Assembly (NCBI GenBank): GCA_900545445.1
Contig: UQZH01000033.1
Span: 1-22,726 of the forward strand
From: an uncultured Collinsella sp.
Lineage (GTDB): Bacteria > Actinomycetota > Coriobacteriia > Coriobacteriales > Coriobacteriaceae
Length of the DNA: 22,726 nt
Reading direction: 5' to 3'
A program made the translations under genes and the position numbers. A model generated the notes under the pieces. The model was given only the letters and a program-made list of their open reading frames with translations, did no database searches and was not told where the DNA came from. This document shows positions 14,943 through 21,434 of the stretch, one piece after another (the first letter of the stretch is position 1; each line of letters opens with the position of its first letter).

Positions 14943-16238
14943 CTACGCCCCAAGTGCCGCCATGGGAATCACCGCCACGCCGTCGTCGCGTGTGTAGGCA
15001 ATGCTCCCCTTTCCAACCACGACCGCCAAAAACGCCGGCGCGGCATTCTGGGCGGCAGGATTGGAGAGCACTTTCCTCTCCAGCGCCTTGAGATTTCTCG
15101 CTCCATCGTCTGCTTTCGCATCACTCAGCTTGACCTCGATGGCTCCCCAGCGCCCGTCGTGCTCAACGATCAGATCGACCTCAAGGCCCTTCTCATCTCG
15201 GAAATAATGGACACTGTTGTCGACACCGCCGTAGGTGGAAAGGAACACGCGCACGTCGCGCAGGACGAGATTCTCAAAGAGCATCCCCAGCGTTTGCATA
15301 TCGCCAAGCAGCCGCTCAGGGGTAGCCCCCAGCAACGCCGCCGCAAGTGACGGGTCACAGAAGTAGCGCTTGGGGCGCACGCGAACGCGGGCCTTCGAGC
15401 GCATGGGCGGCTCCCATCCGCACAGGTCCTCGGTCAGCTTGAGCCTGTTGAAGAGGTCCAAGTACGCAGCGATGGTCCTCTCGTCGGGGCCCGCCTCACC
15501 GTACGAGGCGTCCTTTACGAGCGTCTTGTACGTGACAGCCTGGCTCTCGTTCATGGCAAGAGCTCGCAAAAGGCCGTGTGCAAGCTCGGGCGACATGCCC
15601 TCGTCCAGCACGTTGACGTCGAGCACCGAGTGCACGTACTGGCTTGCCGTCTCTCGCGCAAGATCTTCCGAAAGCCCAAGATTTGCAGGCCAACCGCCCC
15701 TGCAGCACCAGCGGGCGACGTCATCCACCGTGCTCTCGCGACGCTGAGGGGCAAAATCCTCGCCCTTAAAGAGGCTTGCCAGTGACACGAGCGGCTCGCC
15801 GTCGCCCGACTCACACAGGGCCATGGGGCGCATTGACAGACGGGCGATCCTACCCGTGCCGGAATGACGAACATGGCTGCGCTCCTCGCTTTTGAGCGCG
15901 GTCGAGCCCGTGAGCAAAAGTGTCCCCCGTTCGTTGCCGCTCGCGTCCACGAAACGCCGGGCGGCATCCCAAACCTCGGGCACCTCCTGCCATTCATCGA
16001 CCAGGTGTGGCGCATCGCCGATGAGCGCCAGGCTTGGGTCGACCTCTGCCGCCGCACGCTGCGCAGGCTCATCGAGCCTGGAGACGCTCGCCGAGCGAGA
16101 GAGCGCCGTCCAGGTCTTGCCGCACCATTTGGGGCCGTTGATCTCCACACAGCCAAACGCCCGCATAAGGGTGTCGAGGCGCTCCTCTATGAGCCGGGGC
16201 CTATATCCCTTTTGGGTCAATCTCTTTGGTGCATCCAT
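14943..16238 (-). CDS. AAA_14/DUF4143 ATPase with PD-(D/E)XK-like C-terminus
   Basis: A 431-residue member of the AAA_14-DUF4143 family of P-loop ATPases. Walker A is GPKWCGKT (35-42), Walker B is HLVDEWQ (78-84), and LLLTGSTAL (107-115) is the sensor strand. The C-terminal DUF4143 has FENLVLRDVRVF (321-332) and a nuclease-like core, YFRDEKGLEVDLIVEH (345-360) then IEVK (367-370). Family function is not established; members are common in gut anaerobes and often stand alone. ATG at 16238 follows GAGAGG at slightly long spacing. Upstream, a block of 23-bp tandem repeats begins 38 bases before the start and fills most of the gap to the next gene. It is not in an operon with its neighbours. Confidence 0.92.
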   Translation of the reverse strand: MDAPKRLTQKGYRPRLIEERLDTLMRAFGCVEINGPKWCGKTWTALSRSASVSRLDEPAQRAAAEVDPSLALIGDAPHLVDEWQEVPEVWDAARRFVDASGNERGTLLLTGSTALKSEERSHVRHSGTGRIARLSMRPMALCESGDGEPLVSLASLFKGEDFAPQRRESTVDDVARWCCRGGWPANLGLSEDLARETASQYVHSVLDVNVLDEGMSPELAHGLLRALAMNESQAVTYKTLVKDASYGEAGPDERTIAAYLDLFNRLKLTEDLCGWEPPMRSKARVRVRPKRYFCDPSLAAALLGATPERLLGDMQTLGMLFENLVLRDVRVFLSTYGGVDNSVHYFRDEKGLEVDLIVEHDGRWGAIEVKLSDAKADDGARNLKALERKVLSNPAAQNAAPAFLAVVVGKGSIAYTRDDGVAVIPMAALGA

Positions 16239-16275
16239 AGACGGCCGTCCCTCTCTATCACGCGATATGCGAAAT

Positions 16276-16377
16276 TACGCCATTCTCAATGCTGATTTTA
16301 CGCTACTTTCAATGTAGTTTTTACGCCATGACAGATGTAGTTTTTACGCCATTTTCATTGTAGGTTTTACGCTTGGC
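16276..16377. repeat. 23-bp tandem repeats (iteron-like) upstream of the DUF4143 ATPase
   Basis: Four full copies start at 16276, 16299, 16322 and 16345, with a partial fifth at 16368. Consensus on the plus strand is TACGCCATTTTCAATG followed by TAGTTTT; TACGC is invariant. Copies diverge mainly in the middle, and most keep a CAT..ATG dyad. There are no unique spacers. The block lies in the 186-bp gap between the two ATPase genes and upstream of the DUF4143 start, so it is either a multi-site operator or an iteron-like binding array. Confidence 0.85.
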
Positions 16378-16424
16378 ATCCTTAGCGCGACCCATTCCGA
16401 GCAATCACATCAGAGCGCGCTTGG

Positions 16425-17816
16425 TTATCTCCGCTCGCACATCTCGGCAAACGAAATCAGCTTGGTATCTCCCCTGCTCGCCGCAGCTTCCTGACATCCT
16501 TGCGTAAAGCCACGCTTCGAGAAGATCACGTAGCTTTTATGCTGACGCCTAAAGAGCTCGCTTCGGTACACGAGCTTTTCCAGAACATCCTCGCCTGCCG
16601 GTTCGTTACGCCATTTGCACTCCGCAAAGAGCGCCGCGCCCTCTCCGTCGTCGACAATCAAATCGATCTCTTCCTGCGTACGCGTCCGATTGTCCGTTCC
16701 CCACCAACGGCCAACTGTTGCCGGCACCACACCAAGTTCGCCCGCGCGCGCGAGTTCGTACACGTATTGTCTGCATATAAGCTCAAAGACCGTACCCATG
16801 TAATCCGATACGTGCGGCTCAATGCGCTTATACGCCATCTCGGCCATATCGTTTTGAATCAGCCCGATGTTCTGCGGAACAAACTTGTACCAGAACCTAA
16901 ACATCTGGTCGCTCAGCAGATACACGGCTCGCTTATTGCTCGTCTCGTTTAGGGGCAGCTCGCGCTCGACAATCCCAAGCGACGCCAGCTTATCCACATA
17001 GCTCTTTACGTTGCTCGCAGGGATTCCCGTAGAGCTCGCAATCTCCGAGATCTTCGAGCGCCCCTGAGCAATTGCTTGCACGATCGCATCATATTGCTCG
17101 GGATTGCGGCACTCTTGCATTAGCAGGTTACTCGGCTCCTCAAAGAGATAGCCCGTAGGAGTAAGGAAAAGACGTTTGATGTTGTCCTTGAGCGATGCGG
17201 CAGGATCGACTCTCTCGATATATGCAGGAATGCCGCCCGTCATACCATAGCAAACTGCAGCGTCTTCGCGACTCATGCTCTGCCACAACCCGAGGGTCGT
17301 CGTAAAATCGAGCGGCATGATCTTAAACTGGGCCGTACGCCTACCGTATAGTGGGCTCTCGTAGCCCAACACCTGTTCCTCCATAAACGAAAGAGACGAG
17401 CCGCATAGGATCAGCATTAGCCTGGTCTCTTTGTATAAGTGGTCGATCTTGTCTTGCAGCAACGAGCTGATCTCGGGATTCGATTGGGCGAGATAGGGAT
17501 ACTCGTCAATCACGACAATCAAACGCTCCGTTCGAGCCATGGTGACCAATGCATCGAACGCCTCGTCAAAACTACGAAACGACACGCCTGCAGCACCAAC
17601 CGAGCCTGCAAGTATCGCCTGGCTAAAGCCGTGCAGGTTTGCCTCCGCATTGGTACGACGAGCTTGAAAGTAAATAGCCTTCTTGCCTTGGATGAACTCT
17701 GTGATAAGGCGCGTTTTACCCACACGACGGCGGCCGTAAATCACAGGCATCTCAAAGGAGTCCGTGCCATACAGTCGATTGAGCTCGGACATTTCCGCTG
17801 TTCTTCCGACAAACAT
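16425..17816 (-). CDS. Archaeal-type ATPase with DUF234-like nuclease domain
   Basis: A 463-residue P-loop ATPase of the ATPase_2/DUF234 family. Walker A is GRRRVGKT (28-35), Walker B is LIVVIDEYPYL (99-109) and LILCGSS (135-141) is the sensor strand. A winged helix (about 240-290, with ISEIASSTGIPASNVKSYVD) follows, then a C-terminal PD-(D/E)XK-like core with EIDLI (383-387) and ECKW (399-402). The frame continues upstream to 18518, but the ATG at 17816 begins the family's MFVGR opening and has AAAGGAAGG at good spacing. Its promoter region is a perfect 25-bp inverted repeat. The biochemical role of the family is unknown. It is distinct in sequence from the neighbouring DUF4143 ATPase but shares the same domain plan. 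Confidence 0.92.
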   Translation of the reverse strand: MFVGRTAEMSELNRLYGTDSFEMPVIYGRRRVGKTRLITEFIQGKKAIYFQARRTNAEANLHGFSQAILAGSVGAAGVSFRSFDEAFDALVTMARTERLIVVIDEYPYLAQSNPEISSLLQDKIDHLYKETRLMLILCGSSLSFMEEQVLGYESPLYGRRTAQFKIMPLDFTTTLGLWQSMSREDAAVCYGMTGGIPAYIERVDPAASLKDNIKRLFLTPTGYLFEEPSNLLMQECRNPEQYDAIVQAIAQGRSKISEIASSTGIPASNVKSYVDKLASLGIVERELPLNETSNKRAVYLLSDQMFRFWYKFVPQNIGLIQNDMAEMAYKRIEPHVSDYMGTVFELICRQYVYELARAGELGVVPATVGRWWGTDNRTRTQEEIDLIVDDGEGAALFAECKWRNEPAGEDVLEKLVYRSELFRRQHKSYVIFSKRGFTQGCQEAAASRGDTKLISFAEMCERR

Positions 17817-17830
17817 AGACCATCCTTCCT

Positions 17831-17886
17831 TTACGTTATAGCTAGCTATATTATACCTTCCTATAATATAGCTAGCTATAACGTAA
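17831..17886. promoter_or_regulatory. Perfect 25-bp inverted repeat with nested dyads and divergent -10 boxes
   Basis: Arms 17831-17855 and 17862-17886 are perfect reverse complements around a 6-base centre (ccttcc). Each arm contains the self-complementary TATAGCTAGCTATA (17837-17850 and 17867-17880, 30 bp apart). TATAAT occurs on the plus strand at 17862-17867 and on the minus strand at 17855-17850, so the element could drive transcription both ways. It ends 14 bases before the ATPase ATG, with the ribosome-binding site in between. Strong operator or cruciform candidate. Confidence 0.8.
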
Positions 17887-17939
17887 TTCGACAAGCGGCG
17901 CACACGAAAGGGGCGGTACACCACCGCACGTGGACCGTT

Positions 17940-18051
17940 CCGGAAAATGCATCCCGTTCTGGAGCCAAAAACTGGGCCGTAGTTTCCGCCAAGCATCCCA
18001 TCCGGAAAGCGTGTCCCGTTCTGAGCGCCAAATCCGGGACGCAGTTTCCAC
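17940..18051. repeat. Two-copy 62-bp tandem repeat of imperfect palindromes
   Basis: CCGGAAA starts copies at 17940 and 18002; the first 50 bases of each match at 36 positions. Each unit is itself a long imperfect palindrome (GGAAA..TCCC near one end and GGG..TTTCC at the other). This resembles REP/BIME-type intergenic repeats. It lies in the 337-bp gap 17817-18153, which holds no gene on either strand that I believe. Confidence 0.65.
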
Positions 18052-18054
18052 TCC

Positions 18055-18090
18055 AAACAAAAGGCCCCGGCTCGCGATGGAGCCGGGGCC
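18055..18090 (-). terminator. Rho-independent terminator of the ygfK-ferredoxin-xdhD operon
   Basis: A perfect 11-bp GC-rich stem (GGCCCCGGCTC at 18063-18073, GAGCCGGGGCC at 18080-18090) with a 6-base loop is followed on the minus strand by TTTTGTTT (18062-18055). It lies 64 bases after the xdhD stop. Confidence 0.92.
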
Positions 18091-18153
18091 AAAGGTGCAG
18101 CATATACAGTTGGTGTTGTGCGCGAACAGCCCATCAGCAATGCCGTCTGCGCC

Positions 18154-20931
18154 CTACCCACGGTGACGGGCGCGGCTGTACGGCGTATCCACCATGGGCA
18201 GATCCGGACGCAGCTTGCCGTCGAATGCGCGATAGGCGTTCTGCACGGCGGGCGCCGTGGGGATCGTTGCGATCTCGCCGATGCCCTTGCCGCCGTATGC
18301 CACGGGCAGCAGTTCGTCCTTCTCCACGTAGATGGCGTGGATATCCGGAATCTCGGGCGCGCGGAACAACCCGAGCGTACCGTACCTTGCCTGGGGTACG
18401 CAGTCCTTGAGCGGCCAGTCCTCGGTAAGCGCGTAGCCCATGCCCATGAGCACGCCGCCTTCGATCTGACCCTGGATGGAGATGGGGTTGACCACCTTGC
18501 CGGAATCGTGCGCGGCATAGACCTCGCTCACACGGCCGTCATCATCCAGAATGACCACATGCGTGGCAAAACCGTAGCAGATGTGGCTCTTGGGGTTGGG
18601 CACGTCGGCGCCCAGCTTGTCGGTCGGCTCCAGATACACGTAGCCAAACTCGCATCCCTCGAGCGCCTTGATGGCGGTCGCGGGATCCTGAGGATGCATA
18701 CCCTGACCGGCGACGAGCTCCTGCGTGCGCAGCTGGTAGGCGCGACCGTCGTCGTATTCGATCTTGACGCCGTCGCCATGCGCGCTCACAGGAGCATCAG
18801 GCGCAGGCTTACCAGCCTCGATGCCAACCATGGCATCGCGCAGCAGGAAGGCGGCGCCGCGCACGGCCTCGCCGGTCACGACCGTCTGACGCGAGCCAGA
18901 CGTGGTGCCGGAGTCGGGAGCGTTCTCGGTGGAGCACTCGCCATTGGCAATGCAACTCAGCGGCAGACCGCACGCCTCGGCAACGTCCTGCAAAAAGACC
19001 GTGTTGCAGCCCTGGCCGATGTCGGACGTAGCGGCATAGACCACGGCCACGCCGTTCTCGACGCGGATCTTGCAGCGGCCGGCATCGGGCAGGCCCACGC
19101 CCACGCCGGCGTTCTTCATGGCGCAGGCAATGCCGGCATGTCCGGGATGCGCGTAGTAGGCATCCTTGACCTCGAGCAGCGTCTCCTTAAGTGCCGTGGA
19201 GCAGTCGGCAATCTGGCCGTTGGGCAAAACCTCGCCCGGCTCGATAGCGTTTCGGTAACGAATCTCCCACGGATCCAGGCCGACCTTCTCGGCCAGCAGG
19301 TCGATCAGGCTCTCGAGTGCAAACTCGGACTGGCAGACACCAAAGCCGCGGTACGCACCGGCGGGCGGGTTGTTGGTGTAGTAGCCAAAACCGCGAATGT
19401 CGGTGTTCTGGTACTTGTAGGGGCCGACGGCATGCGTGCAGGCGCGCTCGAGCACCGGGCCGCACAGCGAAGCGTAGGCGCCGGTATCAAAGTTGATCTC
19501 GCAGTCCAGGCCGGTAAAGTTGCCCTCGGCGTCGCAACCCAGCGTAAAGGTGCCGTCCATGGCATGGCGCTTGGGGTGGAACGCAAGCGACTCGGCACGC
19601 GTGAGCTTGCACTTCACAGGACGCTGGAACTTATATGCGGCGAGCGCGGCCAGGTGCTGGATGGACACGTCCTCCTTGCCGCCGAAGCCGCCGCCCACGA
19701 GCATGGTCTCGACGACCACGCGCTCGGGCTCGTTATCCCAGCCAAACATATGGGCGCACTCTTTGCGCGTGTCGTAGGCGCCCTGGTCGGTCGACTGCAC
19801 CTTGACGCCGTTCTTGTACGGGAAGGCGACGGCGCACTCGGGCTCCAAGAAGGCATGCTCGGTAAAGGGCGTGGTAAAGCGCTGCGTCACGGTGAACGCG
19901 CTCTCTGCCAGCGCCTTGGCGGCGTCGCCGCGCGTCACATGACGGCTCTGGCACACGTTGTCCTTGAGCTCCACCGTGTTGCCAAAGGCAAAGAAGCTGT
20001 CGTGCAGGCGCGGGGCGTCGGCAGCCTTGGCCTCGGCGATATTGCGCACGGGCTCCAGCGGCTCGTAATCAATCTTTACGAGCTTCTTGGCCTTCTCGAG
20101 CGTCGCCTCGTCCTCGGCAACCACCAGCACGATGGCGTCACCCACGCAGCGGGTGATATCGCCCGCCGCGATCATGACGTCCCAGTCCTGGATAAGGTGG
20201 CCGACCTGGTTGACCGGCACGTCCTCGGCGCGCAGGATACCCACCACGCCGGGCAGGGCCTCGGCCTTGGAGGTGTCGATGGAGAGCACGCGGGCGCGCG
20301 GATACTTGGAGCGCACGGCGCTGGCGTAGGTCAGGCCCGGCTGATCGAGCTCGTCGATGTCGTCGGGATACTTGCCCTCGCCGAGCACCTTCTTGCGCAC
20401 GTCGATACGGAAGGCGCGCTTGCCCACGCCGTAGTCGTCGCCGCGCTCCAGGTCCTCGTCGATTTGCTTTTCGCCGCGGAGCACCGCAGCAGCCAGCGAG
20501 ATGCCCTCGATAATCTTTTTGTAGCCGGTGCAACGGCAGACGTTGCCGCGAATGGCGTACTTGATCTGTTCCTCGGTGGGCTCGGGGTCCTCGGCGATGA
20601 GCGCTGCACCCGCCATGACCATGCCGGGGATGCAAAAACCGCACTGCACGGCGCCCACGGCGCCAAAGGCGTACACAAAGGCCTCGCGCACGTCCTCGGG
20701 CAGGCCCTCGACGGTCACGATGCTGCGGCCGGCGGCAAGAGCGGTGGTCAGCACGCACGCCTTGACGGCCGCACCGTCCACGTGGATGGTGCAGGTGCCG
20801 CACGCACCCTCGGAGCAGCCGTCCTTGGCGGAGTGAATGTGCAGGTCGTCGCGCAGATAACGCAGCAGCGGTTTGTTTTGGGTCGTCGTGCGCTCGACGC
20901 CGTTAACGGTAAAAGTGAATTCCTGTGCCAT
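18154..20931 (-). CDS. xdhD: XdhD-type fused [2Fe-2S]/molybdenum hydroxylase
   Basis: A 925-residue fusion close in length and layout to E. coli XdhD, the molybdenum-binding partner of YgfK (annotated as probable selenate reductase or selenium-dependent hydroxylase). The N-terminal ferredoxin cluster uses C39, C44, C47 and C59; the second [2Fe-2S] uses C97, C100, C132 and C134. The molybdopterin part (about 160-925) has GGGFGGKED (413-421), AYRGFGVCQSEFALE (526-540) and the catalytic glutamate E886 in KGIGEIATIP. It lacks an FAD domain, so electrons must leave or enter through other subunits. Likely substrates are purines or related N-heterocycles. ATG at 20931 follows AAGGGA, 12 bases after the ferredoxin stop. 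Exact substrate is unknown. Confidence 0.93.
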   Translation of the reverse strand: MAQEFTFTVNGVERTTTQNKPLLRYLRDDLHIHSAKDGCSEGACGTCTIHVDGAAVKACVLTTALAAGRSIVTVEGLPEDVREAFVYAFGAVGAVQCGFCIPGMVMAGAALIAEDPEPTEEQIKYAIRGNVCRCTGYKKIIEGISLAAAVLRGEKQIDEDLERGDDYGVGKRAFRIDVRKKVLGEGKYPDDIDELDQPGLTYASAVRSKYPRARVLSIDTSKAEALPGVVGILRAEDVPVNQVGHLIQDWDVMIAAGDITRCVGDAIVLVVAEDEATLEKAKKLVKIDYEPLEPVRNIAEAKAADAPRLHDSFFAFGNTVELKDNVCQSRHVTRGDAAKALAESAFTVTQRFTTPFTEHAFLEPECAVAFPYKNGVKVQSTDQGAYDTRKECAHMFGWDNEPERVVVETMLVGGGFGGKEDVSIQHLAALAAYKFQRPVKCKLTRAESLAFHPKRHAMDGTFTLGCDAEGNFTGLDCEINFDTGAYASLCGPVLERACTHAVGPYKYQNTDIRGFGYYTNNPPAGAYRGFGVCQSEFALESLIDLLAEKVGLDPWEIRYRNAIEPGEVLPNGQIADCSTALKETLLEVKDAYYAHPGHAGIACAMKNAGVGVGLPDAGRCKIRVENGVAVVYAATSDIGQGCNTVFLQDVAEACGLPLSCIANGECSTENAPDSGTTSGSRQTVVTGEAVRGAAFLLRDAMVGIEAGKPAPDAPVSAHGDGVKIEYDDGRAYQLRTQELVAGQGMHPQDPATAIKALEGCEFGYVYLEPTDKLGADVPNPKSHICYGFATHVVILDDDGRVSEVYAAHDSGKVVNPISIQGQIEGGVLMGMGYALTEDWPLKDCVPQARYGTLGLFRAPEIPDIHAIYVEKDELLPVAYGGKGIGEIATIPTAPAVQNAYRAFDGKLRPDLPMVDTPYSRARHRG

Positions 20932-20943
20932 GGTGATTCCCTT

Positions 20944-21423
20944 CTACACGCCAGCGGCGATGCCGGTGCGGTCGTGGATGGCGCCATGCGGGCAGACGAC
21001 GGCGCACATGCCGCACGACAGGCAGTCCGCGCCGTCGATATGGGCGCAGTTGTCCTCGATGCGGATAGCGCCGGCGGGGCACTTTTTGGCGCACATACCG
21101 CAACCGATGCAGCTCGTGTCGCAGATCTTGCGCGCAATGGCACCTTTGTCGGTGTTGTTGCAGCGCACCAGAATGTTCTGGTAGCCGGGAACGAAGGCAA
21201 TCACGCGCTGCGGGCACGCCATGCCGCACAGGCCACAGCCCGTGCACTTGGAGCGATCCACGCGGGCGATGCCATCGACCAGCGCAATGGCGCCGTGGGG
21301 GCAGGCCGTGACGCAGGCGCCACAGCCAATGCAGCCTTCGCTGCAGCGGGCGTCGCCACCTGCGGAGGCGCAACCACTTCCGCAGGCAACGTAGGCCACG
21401 TTATGTTGAATGGATTTGGCCAT
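20944..21423 (-). CDS. Ferredoxin-type protein with four [4Fe-4S] motifs (RnfB-like)
   Basis: A 159-residue electron-transfer protein with four CxxCxxCxxxCP motifs: C31/34/37/41, C60/63/66/70, C105/108/111/115 and C134/137/140/144. The middle (ILVRCNNTDKGAIARKICD, 84-102) and layout resemble the cluster-bearing part of RnfB. There is no signal peptide or membrane helix, so it is cytoplasmic. It sits between ygfK (11-base gap) and xdhD (12-base gap), which makes it the likely electron link between them. In E. coli the YgfM FAD subunit lies in this neighbourhood; none is visible here, so this ferredoxin may take its place or connect the complex to an ion-pumping or bifurcating partner. That role is inferred. 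Confidence 0.92.
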   Translation of the reverse strand: MAKSIQHNVAYVACGSGCASAGGDARCSEGCIGCGACVTACPHGAIALVDGIARVDRSKCTGCGLCGMACPQRVIAFVPGYQNILVRCNNTDKGAIARKICDTSCIGCGMCAKKCPAGAIRIEDNCAHIDGADCLSCGMCAVVCPHGAIHDRTGIAAGV

Positions 21424-21434
21424 AAGAGACTCGC

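Noticed and set aside
16276..16377. CRISPR array
   Set aside because: The 23-bp units are directly adjacent with no unique spacers, and no cas genes are present.
17817..18518. Upstream extension of the DUF234-type ATPase to a 697-residue protein
   Set aside because: The extra part crosses the inverted repeat, the 62-bp repeat, the terminator and the xdhD 3' end; the ATG at 17816 has a strong ribosome-binding site and begins the family's conserved opening.
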